A stretch of 64,000 nucleotides of DNA from Nocardioides sp. YR527 (lineage in GTDB: Bacteria > Actinomycetota > Actinomycetes > Propionibacteriales > Nocardioidaceae), in assembly GCF_900101045.1 (NCBI RefSeq), contig NZ_FNFN01000002.1:558001-622000 (forward strand). Direction: 5' to 3'. The translations under genes were made by a program, and so were the position numbers. The notes below the pieces were generated by a model that searched no databases, was not told the DNA's origin, and was given only the letters and a program-made list of their open reading frames with translations. Positions 1 through 7,692 of this stretch are shown here, in pieces (positions within the stretch are counted from its first letter, which is position 1; each line of letters opens with the position of its first letter).

Positions 1-62
1 CTTCCCGTCACCGTGCCGGACGCCCCGAGGAAGACCAGGGCAGGATTCTCGGGCTTGGCCAT
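1..62 (-). CDS. Beta-CASP/MBL-fold metallo-hydrolase, N-terminus only
   Basis: Only the first 20 codons lie in the window. The visible protein begins MAKPENPALVFLGASGTVTG. The LGASGTVTG stretch is the characteristic first strand of beta-CASP metallo-beta-lactamase RNA-processing exonucleases (YSH1/CPSF73-like bacterial homologues), where it precedes the HxHxDH metal site. The start is supported by AAGGGA about 7 nt upstream of the ATG. The metal ligands lie outside the window, so family membership rests on this short motif. Confidence 0.6.
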   Translation of the reverse strand, partial: MAKPENPALVFLGASGTVTG

Positions 63-78
63 CAAGCGTCCCTTCGCA

Positions 79-96
79 GGTGGTGATGTCACCACC
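79..96. promoter_or_regulatory. Inverted repeat upstream of the beta-CASP gene
   Basis: GGTGGTGA and TCACCACC form perfect 8-bp arms separated by 2 nt, 17 nt upstream of the beta-CASP start codon. The place and symmetry fit an operator for a dimeric repressor. No cognate regulator is identifiable. Confidence 0.3.
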
Positions 97-207
97 CTGC
101 TCCGCCAGTCCCGTCGCGGGGAGGGTCATGCGGCCTTCACCGGATGACTCATGGCCCAGAAACGCGACCCAGCCGCGTTCGCCTGAACCATGACACGTCC
201 GGGCTGG

Positions 208-936
208 TCAATGCGGGAAGACTGCGTTCGGCCACGCCTGACCGTCGAACCCAGTCCACTCGTTGAGCAGGGAACGCCACGTGCCCTCAACAGCCTGAAC
301 GGCGTTACTGAGCTCACTCTCCGCAACCAGAATGGCGCCAGCGAGCGTCGCGAAGCAGACGATCGCGGCAGCGAGACCAATGATGGCGCCCACACCGGTT
401 TCGGACGCTGCGACCCCAGCGATCGCTGACGCGATGCCACCCAGCAAGGCCACAAGGGCGACGCCGTATGCGATCGTCCAGGTTTGAATGGCGCCGGCAA
501 GCTCATCCAGTCCCGACGAGATGTCATCCGGATGGCCAGCGATGGCTTCGATGGCACTCTTCTGCCCCGGAATGATCGCACGATAGGCGTCGGCCGCCAG
601 CCCCTGGAAGGTGGTTGCGTCTTCTGCGGTCAAGGCTCCTTCCTCGATCCGCCCCGCGAGCCCGGAGATACCTGCCTTGACGCGATCAGACCAGCCGTCG
701 GCCGCAGCCCGCAGGCTCACCTCCTCCCCGGACTCATCGACGCTGGTGCGCAAGGAAGAAAGCTCAGTCGTCGCCTTCGCGCTCAACTTGTCCCACTCCG
801 ACAAGATCTTGTCGGTGACGCTGTCTGGCACGTAAAAGGGGAGGTGTTGAAGCACAAAGTTCACCGCACCACGCAGGTCCTCGATCAGGCCATCAGCCTC
901 GTCCAGCATCCCGTAGAGATCGCTCTTCGTCGTCAT
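208..936 (-). CDS. Two-TM WXG-like protein, probable type VII secretion-associated
   Basis: A 242-aa protein of unknown function. The N-terminal ~130 residues are predicted helical, as in ESX/WXG proteins, with an FQGLAADAY segment near residue 110 resembling the WxGxAAxAY helix turn. Two hydrophobic segments follow at about 153-177 and 181-205, then a short polar tail. A GAGGAGA ribosome site lies about 7 nt before the ATG. It is last in a minus-strand operon, 14 nt after a 103-aa WXG-like gene. The helical-plus-membrane layout suggests a T7SS cargo or membrane-active effector. This is an inference; no toxin domain is recognised. Confidence 0.65.
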   Translation of the reverse strand: MTTKSDLYGMLDEADGLIEDLRGAVNFVLQHLPFYVPDSVTDKILSEWDKLSAKATTELSSLRTSVDESGEEVSLRAAADGWSDRVKAGISGLAGRIEEGALTAEDATTFQGLAADAYRAIIPGQKSAIEAIAGHPDDISSGLDELAGAIQTWTIAYGVALVALLGGIASAIAGVAASETGVGAIIGLAAAIVCFATLAGAILVAESELSNAVQAVEGTWRSLLNEWTGFDGQAWPNAVFPH

Positions 937-950
937 CGTGCCGTCTCCTC

Positions 951-1262
951 TCAGAAGGTGTAATCCCAGAACTGCTCGATCGACGCCTTGGCGTTCTCGT
1001 CAGCACTTGTGATCACTCGCTTGACGTCGAGGAGCTCATCCGAGACTTCCTTGGCCTCGTTCCGACCACTGACCAGGAGGCCCGTGACCTTTTCCATCAA
1101 TGACGGGTAGAGAGTGTCGACCGAGCCTCGACTCGGGAAGTCACCCGACGCGACTGCTAGACCGCCGACGGCGCTCGCCGCCTTGCCTAGCGCTTCCGAC
1201 ACGCCGGTCCATCGTTCTGCATCTGCTGTAAGCGCTTGCGCTGCCGCTGCAACCGTGACCAT
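951..1262 (-). CDS. Small WXG-like (ESX/EspC-type) protein
   Basis: A 103-aa, mostly helical protein with W18-T19-G20, two helices and a C-terminal FWDYTF tail. It looks like ESX secretion-associated proteins of the WXG100/EspC class, which are exported as helical hairpins and often dimerise with a partner encoded next door. I chose the internal ATG at 1262 over an upstream in-frame start because GAGGAG sits about 5 nt before it and this start avoids overlap with the preceding gene. It lies between the tandem YbaB-like gene and the two-TM gene, so all three are probably co-transcribed. Confidence 0.65.
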   Translation of the reverse strand: MVTVAAAAQALTADAERWTGVSEALGKAASAVGGLAVASGDFPSRGSVDTLYPSLMEKVTGLLVSGRNEAKEVSDELLDVKRVITSADENAKASIEQFWDYTF

Positions 1263-1278
1263 ACCTACTCCTCGGATC

Positions 1279-1971
1279 TCAATCGTGTCGCTTTGCCATG
1301 AGTCCAACAGCTCGTCCCATAGGGGTTTCCCACATCAGGTCGTCGAGCGAGGGCGCTGCTGCACCAAGCTCCTGCGCACCTCGCATCGCGGCCGCGATAT
1401 TCAGACAGATCGAGCTGTCTGAGACCTCCCGCGCCCAAGACTGATTCACAGTCAGGTGGGTGACCTCGCGCTGGCGATTCGCTCTGGCCACGACTCGCCC
1501 GTCGGCTTGTCGTGATTCGAAGGTCTCCTTGCCTGCTTCTGTAAGCGCCTTGATCATGTCCTGGGTGGCGACGCGAATACCGCCGAGATCGCGGATCTGC
1601 GACATCGCCTGTTCGGCCGCCGCAGCAGAAGGTAGCGGTGTGGCCGGAATACTGTTTGCAGCCTTCAAACGCTCTTCGACGGGAGGTCGTGCCGAGTTCT
1701 CCTCGATCCGCTCGAGCATGTTCTGAAGGCGGCTCGTGCACGCGTCCCGATAGGCAAGCAACACATGATCCGCCAGAGTGCTCGTGCGAGCGTCGTCTCG
1801 CCCGGTGCCGTCCACAGCGACGTCGAACACAGTCCCCTGACCATCGATCGTGACGCGTACGCCGGCGTGTGACCCCGTCATCGACGGGGCATTGCCGTCG
1901 GAGGACGTCCGCACGGCCGCGATGAGGCGCAACGCCTCATCGCGGAGTTGGTGAATCGGTTCGAGATCCAT
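1279..1971 (-). CDS. Tandem YbaB/EbfC-like protein in ESX-type operon
   Basis: A 230-aa protein that appears to hold two YbaB/EbfC-like modules. Residues 36-55 (AGVRVTIDGQGTVFDVAVDG) carry the beta-hairpin pattern of YbaB nucleoid-associated proteins. Residues 158-180 (GRVVARANRQREVTHLTVN, then QSWA) repeat the pattern after a ~100-residue helical linker. Single-domain YbaB-like proteins are common beside WXG100 genes in actinobacteria; a tandem form is less usual. The start at 1971 is set by TTGGAGG 7-8 nt upstream; a longer open frame upstream lacks such a site. It is the second gene of the minus-strand operon. Confidence 0.6.
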   Translation of the reverse strand: MDLEPIHQLRDEALRLIAAVRTSSDGNAPSMTGSHAGVRVTIDGQGTVFDVAVDGTGRDDARTSTLADHVLLAYRDACTSRLQNMLERIEENSARPPVEERLKAANSIPATPLPSAAAAEQAMSQIRDLGGIRVATQDMIKALTEAGKETFESRQADGRVVARANRQREVTHLTVNQSWAREVSDSSICLNIAAAMRGAQELGAAAPSLDDLMWETPMGRAVGLMAKRHD

Positions 1972-2041
1972 CAGGTCAGCCTCCAATCGAGCGGGTGACT
2001 GTTGATATGAGGCTGGTTCCACACATCCCGCCGCGATCGCT

Positions 2042-2455
2042 TCATCGACGACTGCCCGCCAAAGCCAGGACTCCGAGTACCCCGAGCGCGAGACTCCAGG
2101 TGAGTTGAAGGGCAAAGATCGGGCCAGCAAAGGTGTGGCCGTTCGCCAAACTGACAACGAGCGCGAGGATGCAGATGGATCCACCGACAAGCGCAGCGAC
2201 CAACGAGACCGCCGACAGCGGTGTTGGCCGACGTTCGCGGAACGACACTGAGTACGAAAACACAAGCAGCGTCAGCCAACCGACGAGAGTGGTTCCCACC
2301 ACCACCAGGAAGGCGGTCAACAGCGATCGCGAGAGCTCGCGGCCGCTGAGCGAGGCAGTAATTGCGGTGGACGCCGCGAAGGTGACGGTGAACAGCGCGA
2401 CGAAAGCCAAGACACTCCGCGACTTGCGCGTCGTCTTGCTCGGATTTGCAAGCAA
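2042..2455 (-). CDS. Small integral membrane protein (four TM)
   Basis: A 137-aa protein with a basic N-terminus (residues 1-13) and four hydrophobic segments at about 14-36, 44-68, 80-104 and 112-133. No enzymatic motif is visible. It is the first gene of the operon that continues into the YbaB-like and WXG-like genes, so a membrane role in the same secretion context is plausible. The TTG start at 2455 is tentative. A TAGGGG sequence 6 nt upstream could be a weak leaderless -10, and no good ribosome site is present. Confidence 0.5.
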   Translation of the reverse strand: MLANPSKTTRKSRSVLAFVALFTVTFAASTAITASLSGRELSRSLLTAFLVVVGTTLVGWLTLLVFSYSVSFRERRPTPLSAVSLVAALVGGSICILALVVSLANGHTFAGPIFALQLTWSLALGVLGVLALAGSRR

Positions 2456-2774
2456 TGCAATCCCCTAGGCCGCCCGGTCGGCACGAGGCCTCATGGGCCC
2501 CATCAGCGGAACCCGAGGAACCGCCGACAGGTAAACTATCAGCGTGTCGCTGCGGCATCCAGGGCATGCATCTCACGGTCGGCGTATTGGCTGAGAGCGA
2601 TCCGCCCTGAATGCACCAAGGAGTCTTTGGTGGAGCCGCCGAGAGACCCGTCGCTGCCCTCCATCAGATCACCTGCCACGGCGCTCCACGATGCGACTCA
2701 GCAGGTCTCGGTCGTCGCTCGGCACGAACGGGCCCCTTGGCGTTCGACAGCGATTGACTCGCAAGAAGGTGTCA
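2456..2774. other. Intergenic region with no supported gene
   Basis: This 319-bp stretch separates the ESX-type operon from the end of the AAA ATPase gene. It must hold the promoter of the minus-strand operon. I see only a weak inverted repeat around 2617-2636 (CACCAA/TTGGTG). Short open frames exist on both strands but none has a convincing start, ribosome site or recognisable protein. Confidence 0.4.
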
Positions 2775-3971
2775 CTAGCCCTGCTGGCGCAGGTAGCGGC
2801 CGAAGTGGGGGACGGTGAACGCGATCCGGCCGCGTTCACCGGAGTAGATCAGGCCCTTCTTCATCAGCGCGTCACGCGCCGGGGAGAGCGACTGCGGCTT
2901 CTTGTTGAGGAAGGCGGCGACGTCCGCGGTGGCGACGGTGCCGATGTCGTCGGCGCCGAGCTCGACGGCGGCGTCGGCCATCGCCCGCAGATAGTCCCGC
3001 TCCGCGGGGGTGGCGCGCTCGTAGCGCGAGCCGAAGAAGCCGACCGCCAGCTCGCGCTCGGCCTCGGGGGCCGCGACCTTCACATCCTCCAGGGTGATCG
3101 GCGAGCGGGGAGCCTGGTCCCACACGGTCTTGCCGTAGGCCTGGATGAAGTAGGGGTATCCGCCGGTGGCGGCGTACATCTCCGCCAGGGCGGCGGGCTC
3201 GAACTCGGCCTCCTCCTCGCCGGCGGGGGCGGCGAGGGCGCGGTCGGCGGCGTCACGCTGCAGACGGTCGATGCGCTGGTAGGAGAAGAGCCGCTCGGAG
3301 TAGGACTTGCTCGCCGAGAGCACCGCCGGCAGGTGCGGCAGGCCGGCGCCGACGACGATCACCGGCAGTCCCGACTGGCTGATCTCGTGGCAGGCCGCGC
3401 ACATCGCCGAGACGTCGTCGGGTCCGAGGTCCTGCATCTCGTCGATGAAGACGCCGACGCCCTTGCCCACGTCGGCAGCGAGCCCGCCGACGTCGGTGAG
3501 CAGCTCGACCAGGTCGATCTCTATGTCACCGGAGTCGGCCCGGCCCCGCACCGCCGGTGCCTCGATGCCGGGTGACCACTGCTCGCGCAGCTTGGCGTTG
3601 GGACCGGCCTCCCGCTGGGCGAAGGAGCGGATGACGCCGAGCACATGGTCGACGTCGTCGGCGTTCGGATGACCGAGCTCGCGCACCGCCTGATGCAGGG
3701 CGCTCGACAGCGGCCGGCGCAGCGACTGGTCGGGGCGCGCCTCCATCTTCCCGGTGCCCCAGCCCTTGCGGACCGCGGCGGACCGCAGCGTGTTGAGCAG
3801 GACGGTCTTGCCGACCCCGCGGAGCCCGGTGAGCACCAGCGACCGCTCCGGGCGACCGCGCGCCACCCGCTCCAGCACCACGTCGAACTGCCCGAGCTGC
3901 TCGTTGCGACCAGCGAGCTCAGGGGGCCGCTGACCGGCGCCAGGAGCGTACGGATTGCGGATGGGGTCCAT
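2775..3971 (-). CDS. AAA/archaeal-type ATPase with C-terminal winged helix
   Basis: A 398-aa P-loop ATPase with Walker A GLRGVGKT at residues 49-56 and Walker B VFIDEMQD at about 174-181. A STAND/ORC1-like ATPase core follows, ending in a winged-helix-like region (about 320-398) that includes VATADVAAFLNKKPQSLSPA. This resembles the archaeal-ATPase/ORC-Cdc6-like group found singly in actinobacteria, role unknown. The start is supported by a TATCGT -10 element ending 6 nt upstream, with no ribosome site, implying a leaderless mRNA. The promoter region is unusually rich in inverted and direct repeats. Confidence 0.75.
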   Translation of the reverse strand: MDPIRNPYAPGAGQRPPELAGRNEQLGQFDVVLERVARGRPERSLVLTGLRGVGKTVLLNTLRSAAVRKGWGTGKMEARPDQSLRRPLSSALHQAVRELGHPNADDVDHVLGVIRSFAQREAGPNAKLREQWSPGIEAPAVRGRADSGDIEIDLVELLTDVGGLAADVGKGVGVFIDEMQDLGPDDVSAMCAACHEISQSGLPVIVVGAGLPHLPAVLSASKSYSERLFSYQRIDRLQRDAADRALAAPAGEEEAEFEPAALAEMYAATGGYPYFIQAYGKTVWDQAPRSPITLEDVKVAAPEAERELAVGFFGSRYERATPAERDYLRAMADAAVELGADDIGTVATADVAAFLNKKPQSLSPARDALMKKGLIYSGERGRIAFTVPHFGRYLRQQG

Positions 3972-3977
3972 GATCAG

Positions 3978-3983
3978 ACGATA
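3978..3983 (-). promoter_or_regulatory. Leaderless -10 element of the AAA ATPase gene
   Basis: TATCGT on the minus strand ends 6 nt before the ATG at 3971. This fits the actinobacterial TANNNT leaderless promoter pattern, which recurs throughout the window. Confidence 0.5.
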
Positions 3984-4131
3984 TCCACATCTCTAGGACG
4001 CGTCTTAGATTTCGCTAGCGATCCACATCTTTCACGAACGTAGGTCTCTATTCGCCTTTCTAAGATCAATCCTAGAAAGGCGCAGACTCTCATATCGCTC
4101 GCTAGTGTCGAACGTGTGTTCGATGCTAGCG
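3983..4131. promoter_or_regulatory. Cluster of direct and inverted repeats upstream of the AAA ATPase
   Basis: Five ordered motifs occupy an AT-richer stretch. ATCCACATCT is repeated directly at 3983-3992 and 4021-4030. A near-palindrome centred on GACGCGTC spans 3993-4008. CGCTAGCG lies at 4013-4020. Perfect 10-bp arms CGCCTTTCTA and TAGAAAGGCG lie at 4053-4062 and 4073-4082. Arms of 14 nt with two mismatches lie at 4100-4113 and 4118-4131, with CGCTAG at both outer ends. The first direct repeat touches the predicted -10 box. The set looks like multiple operators. Confidence 0.5.
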
Positions 4132-4152
4132 GGATCTCCTCCCCCTGCGCAA

Positions 4153-4183
4153 GTGTGATGTCTCGGGACATCGGTGACGTTTC
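4153..4183 (+). repeat. IS-end-like repeat, left copy
   Basis: This 31-nt segment, with core GGACATCGGTGACG, matches the reverse complement of 6425-6455 at 26 of 31 positions by my alignment. The two face each other around the MFS/DeoR gene pair. The pattern resembles degenerate terminal inverted repeats of an insertion sequence. No transposase remains between them. Confidence 0.45.
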
Positions 4184-4221
4184 GAGGTCCCGGGCAGGCC
4201 GTTGTCTGGTCGGGGGTGGGG

Positions 4222-5478
4222 TCATTCAATGGTGGCCACCGTCGGAGGCACCTCGGCGGAGTCCTGTCGGGGTGTCCGCTTCGGGAGCTGGGTGTGGGCG
4301 ATGAGGGCGGCGAGGAGCCCGGCGACGACGGGGACGAGCATCGCCGTGCGGAGGGTGGTGAGGTCGGAGAGCCAGCCGATGGCCGGTGAGGTGATGAGGA
4401 AGCCGACCCGCATGAGCCATCCGAGGATCGCGATGCCGGTGCCTTCGGGCAACCCGGGGATGCGGCCGGCGGCGGCGAACGCAGCGGGCACGAGGGTGGC
4501 ACACCCGAACCCTGCGATGGCGAACCCGGCGAACGCGATCGGGTAGACCGGGGAACTCACGATCAGCAGTGCTCCGCCGCCGATGAGCAGGCCACCGATC
4601 CGGGCCACGGCCTCACGGCCCCACCTGTCGGTCATCGGGTCACCGAGGAGTCGGCCGACGAACTGGGCACCAAGGGCGACGGTGAGTCCGAGGCCGGCGA
4701 TGGCGGTCGGGGCGCCGGCGGTGTCGCCGAGGAAGAGCACCGCCCAATTGTTCGCGACGTCCTCGACCAGGGTGCCGCAGATCGCCAGCACGACCAGCGG
4801 GAGCAGCAGCCGCCAGGCATCGCGGCGCGTCGACCGGTTGGCGTCACCAGCAGCGACACCGGGACGGTCCTTCTCGACCCGGAGCGTGTCGCGGACTTCG
4901 ACGGGCACAGCCGCGAGCCGGCACGCGAGCATGGCGACCAGGGCCCACGCGATGCCGTTGACCAGCATCTGCGTGGCCGGGGCGACGTTCGCTGCCGCGG
5001 CGGCGGCCCCGATCATGCCGCCGGTCGCAGCGCCGACGGACCACAGCGCGTGCAGGGAGTTCATCACCGAACGACCCCGCCACTGTTCCGCCACGACACC
5101 TTGCACGTTCTGCGCCGCGTCCACCACCGAGTCGACGGCACCCGCGACCGCCAGTGCGGCAGCGAACAGCCACACCGTGTCGCTGAACCCGGCCACGCCC
5201 AGCGCCGAGGCAAGGACCGCGGAGCCGTACCCGTTGGTGCGCAGCGCACCGACCCTCCGGATGATCCGACCAGCGAACCCGGCCGCGATGAGCGCCCCGA
5301 CCGGAAAGGCGATGACCAACAGCCCGAACTCGCTGTTGCTCAACCCGAAAGCGGTCTTGATCTCGGGGTATCGAGGGAGGAGCGCGCTGAACAGGACACC
5401 GTTGGTGAAGAACATCAGCGAGACGCCGGTGCGGGCACGCCCGGGGGAAGCGGCGGGGAGGGCGAGGAGTCGAGGCAC
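4222..5478 (-). CDS. MFS transporter
   Basis: A major-facilitator protein of about 418 residues with roughly twelve hydrophobic segments. The typical loop motif after TM2 appears as GRIIRRVGALRTNG, and a second-half equivalent as GDPMTDRWGREAVARIGG. Substrate cannot be read from sequence; the neighbouring DeoR-family regulator suggests a sugar or nucleoside compound. The start is uncertain. An upstream GTG at 5520 would overlap the divergent regulator by 25 bp, whereas GTG at 5478 leaves a 17-bp gap and still keeps the first TM. The pair is bracketed by IS-end-like repeats, so it may have arrived as a unit. Confidence 0.8.
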   Translation of the reverse strand: MPRLLALPAASPGRARTGVSLMFFTNGVLFSALLPRYPEIKTAFGLSNSEFGLLVIAFPVGALIAAGFAGRIIRRVGALRTNGYGSAVLASALGVAGFSDTVWLFAAALAVAGAVDSVVDAAQNVQGVVAEQWRGRSVMNSLHALWSVGAATGGMIGAAAAAANVAPATQMLVNGIAWALVAMLACRLAAVPVEVRDTLRVEKDRPGVAAGDANRSTRRDAWRLLLPLVVLAICGTLVEDVANNWAVLFLGDTAGAPTAIAGLGLTVALGAQFVGRLLGDPMTDRWGREAVARIGGLLIGGGALLIVSSPVYPIAFAGFAIAGFGCATLVPAAFAAAGRIPGLPEGTGIAILGWLMRVGFLITSPAIGWLSDLTTLRTAMLVPVVAGLLAALIAHTQLPKRTPRQDSAEVPPTVATIE

Positions 5479-5495
5479 GTCGGCAAGGTAGGTGC

Positions 5496-6293
5496 TTGAA
5501 TGATCACGTGCAACGATCACTTCGGCACAAAACGATCATCCGATCCGTGGCCTCTGGAACCACCGTCAGCGTTGAGGCTCTCTGCGACCTGACCGGCGCC
5601 TCGGCCATCACGATCCGCCGCGACCTCGCCGAGCTCGCCGACCAGGGCATGGTGCGCCGCGTGCGTGGCGGAGTCACTCGTGCCGACGTGCGCGGCACGC
5701 TGATGCCGTTCGCGGTTCGGTTCGAGACCGATCGGGAACGCAAAGGCGCCCTGGCGGCGGTCGCGGCCGGACTGGTTGCTGACGGCGAATCCATCGTCCT
5801 CGACAACGGCACCACGTGTTACGCGATGGCTCGCCATCTGGCGGGCCGCCCGGTCATCGCACTGACGCTCTCTCTTCACGCCGCCGCGGCGCTGGCAACG
5901 CGTCCCGGCGCGACCGTGATCGTTCCCGGTGGGCCGGTCGAGAACGACACCCTCGCCTTTACCAGTCACTCCGCCGTGCGCGCCATCAGCGAGACCAATG
6001 CAGACGTCGCCATCATCGGAGCTTGTTCGGCACAGCCCGGCTTTGGGCTGACCTCCACCAGCTATGAGGACGCGCAGGTCAAACGCGCCTGCCTCGCCGC
6101 TGGCGCCCGGCGCGTCTTGATCACCACCGCCGAGAAGCTGACCCGCACTTCCACGTTCCGGTTCGGTGAACTCGGCGACCTCACCCACCTCGTCACCACC
6201 GCCGATGCCGATCCCGACAGCCTCACGCCCTTCCGCGCCGAGGGAGTCGATGTCCATCTCGTCGAAACCCAACCGCCGTCGGCCGGGAACTGA
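5496..6293 (+). CDS. DeoR/GlpR-family transcriptional regulator
   Basis: A 265-aa regulator. The N-terminal winged helix (about 21-58) carries the DeoR signature around ALCDLTGASAITIRRDLAEL. It is followed by the DeoRC effector domain, which binds phosphorylated sugars and contains the conserved D-N-G-T-T segment (LDNGTTCYAMA) and a GACSAQPGFGLTS loop. It is divergent from the MFS gene with almost no intergenic space, so the operator must overlap both start regions. It probably represses the transporter and itself. The TTG start is tentative; GTG at 5508 is an alternative. Confidence 0.85.
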   Translation: MNDHVQRSLRHKTIIRSVASGTTVSVEALCDLTGASAITIRRDLAELADQGMVRRVRGGVTRADVRGTLMPFAVRFETDRERKGALAAVAAGLVADGESIVLDNGTTCYAMARHLAGRPVIALTLSLHAAAALATRPGATVIVPGGPVENDTLAFTSHSAVRAISETNADVAIIGACSAQPGFGLTSTSYEDAQVKRACLAAGARRVLITTAEKLTRTSTFRFGELGDLTHLVTTADADPDSLTPFRAEGVDVHLVETQPPSAGN

Positions 6294-6424
6294 CGCCCAA
6301 GGAACGGCGTACGACTTTCGGCACAAGCCGGTCAACGGCTTCGCGGCCTTGGTCGGCGAATCGGGGCACCCAGAGCAGGTGTTACCACCAAGCACGCCAG
6401 AAGCGTTGCCCTTGTCTTGATGCA

Positions 6425-6455
6425 GAACCGTCACCGATGTCCTGGGAGATGACAC
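6425..6455 (-). repeat. IS-end-like repeat, right copy
   Basis: This is the inverted partner of 4153-4183, sharing the core GGACATCGGTGACG on the minus strand. It sits in the otherwise unexplained 199-bp gap between the DeoR gene and the Fpg-family gene. A TGCGCA sequence lies just outside both copies. Confidence 0.45.
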
Positions 6456-6479
6456 TCCCTCTGCGCAAGCCTGACGACC

Positions 6480-6485
6480 TAGACT
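6480..6485 (+). promoter_or_regulatory. Leaderless -10 element of the Fpg/Nei gene
   Basis: TAGACT ends 7 nt before the ATG at 6493, with no ribosome site between, as expected for a leaderless transcript. Confidence 0.5.
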
Positions 6486-6492
6486 CGCGGAC

Positions 6493-7356
6493 ATGCCGGA
6501 ACTCCCCGAGGTGGAAGCGCTCGCCGAGGACCTGCGCGGGCGCCTGGACGGCCGTGCGATCACGAAGGTGCACGTCGCGCAGTTCAGCGCGCTGAAGACG
6601 TACGACCCGCCGCTGAGCGCCGTCGAGGGCACGCTCGTGGACAACGTGACCCGCCACGGCAAGTTCATCGACATCGAGGCGAGCGGCGTCCATCTGGTGC
6701 TCCACCTCGCCCGCGGCGGCTGGATCAGGTGGCGCGACGAGATCCCGGCGGCACCGCCCCGCCCGGGGTCGAAGTCGGGGCTGGCGATCCGGGTCGTGCT
6801 CGACGACGACACCGGACTGGACATCACCGAGGGCGGCACCAAGAAGCGCCTGGCGCTCTACGTCGTCCACGACCCGCAGGACGTCCCCGGCGTCGCCTCG
6901 CTGGGCCCCGACCCCCTCGCCGACGACTTCACCCTGGACCGGTTCCGCGAGATCCTCGCAGGTCAGGGCCGCAAGCAGATCAAAGGCGTCCTGCGGATGC
7001 AGTCGATCATCGCGGGCATCGGCAACGCCTACTCCGACGAGATCCTGTGGGCGGCGAAGATGTCGCCGTTCAAGCCCTCGGAGATGACCGAGGAGGAGTC
7101 CGAGAGCCTCTACGCCGCGCTGCGGACGACACTCGAGGAGGCAGTCCAGCGCGACTCCGGGCTGGCGATGAGCGAGCTCAAGGGCGAGAAGAAGACCAAC
7201 CTCGCCGTGCACGGCAAGGCGGGCAAGAAGTGCCCGGTCTGCGGAACCACGATCCTCGAGGTCAGTTTCGCCGACTCGAGCCTGCAGTACTGCCCGACGT
7301 GTCAGACCGGCGGGAAGCCGCTCGCCGATCGGCGGATGTCCCGGCTTCTCAAGTAG
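6493..7356 (+). CDS. Fpg/Nei-family DNA glycosylase
   Basis: A 287-aa base-excision-repair glycosylase/AP lyase. It begins MPELPEVE, giving the catalytic Pro2 and Glu3, with a conserved lysine near residue 57 (HGKFIDIE). A helix-two-turn-helix follows (QSIIAGIGNAYSDEIL), then a zinc finger formed by Cys247, Cys250, Cys267 and Cys270. The length matches the family (270-290 aa). The KKTNLAVHGK lead-in to the finger is more like the actinobacterial Fpg2/Nei2 subgroup than classical MutM, so substrate preference (8-oxoguanine or oxidised pyrimidines) is uncertain. A leaderless promoter precedes it, and the rhodanese gene follows after 9 nt. Confidence 0.9.
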   Translation: MPELPEVEALAEDLRGRLDGRAITKVHVAQFSALKTYDPPLSAVEGTLVDNVTRHGKFIDIEASGVHLVLHLARGGWIRWRDEIPAAPPRPGSKSGLAIRVVLDDDTGLDITEGGTKKRLALYVVHDPQDVPGVASLGPDPLADDFTLDRFREILAGQGRKQIKGVLRMQSIIAGIGNAYSDEILWAAKMSPFKPSEMTEEESESLYAALRTTLEEAVQRDSGLAMSELKGEKKTNLAVHGKAGKKCPVCGTTILEVSFADSSLQYCPTCQTGGKPLADRRMSRLLK

Positions 7357-7359
7357 GCT
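7354..7359 (+). promoter_or_regulatory. Leaderless -10 element of the rhodanese gene
   Basis: TAGGCT overlaps the stop codon of the glycosylase gene and ends 6 nt before the GTG at 7366, so the rhodanese gene may have its own leaderless promoter. Confidence 0.4.
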
Positions 7360-7365
7360 TGACCG

Positions 7366-7692
7366 GTGACCATCCCCACCGTCGAGATCGCCGGCGTGCC
7401 CGATCCCCTGCCCGTGGCCGTCCTGGACGTCCGCGAGGACGACGAGTGGGCCGCGGGCCACATCGAGGGCGCGACGCACATCCCGCTCCAGGAGCTTCCG
7501 GCGCGTCTCGGCGACCTGCCCGAGGGCCAGACCCTGGTGGTCTGCAAGGTCGGCGGACGTAGTGCCCAGGCGGTCAACTACCTCGCCCAGCAGGGCTTCG
7601 AGGTCGTCAACCTCGCCGGCGGGATGCTCGACTGGGCCGCCGCCGGGCGGCCGATGGTCAGCGAGACCGGTGCCGAGGCGTACGTCCTCTAG
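7366..7692 (+). CDS. Single-domain rhodanese-like protein
   Basis: A 108-aa single-domain rhodanese. It has the N-terminal LDVREDDEWAAGHIEGATHIPL box and the active-site loop with Cys60 (VVCKVGGRS), followed by the CH2-like LAGGMLDW motif. Such proteins move sulfane sulfur from thiosulfate or persulfides to acceptors in the cytoplasm; the partner is unknown. The loop has six residues after the cysteine, typical of sulfur-transferring rather than phosphatase-type members. Its TAG stop overlaps the convergent aat stop within a shared CTAG. Confidence 0.88.
   Translation: MTIPTVEIAGVPDPLPVAVLDVREDDEWAAGHIEGATHIPLQELPARLGDLPEGQTLVVCKVGGRSAQAVNYLAQQGFEVVNLAGGMLDWAAAGRPMVSETGAEAYVL

Noticed and set aside
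3974..4225. Possible 83-aa gene upstream of the AAA ATPase
   Set aside because: It runs through the inverted-repeat array and lacks a ribosome site, -10 element and protein-like composition.
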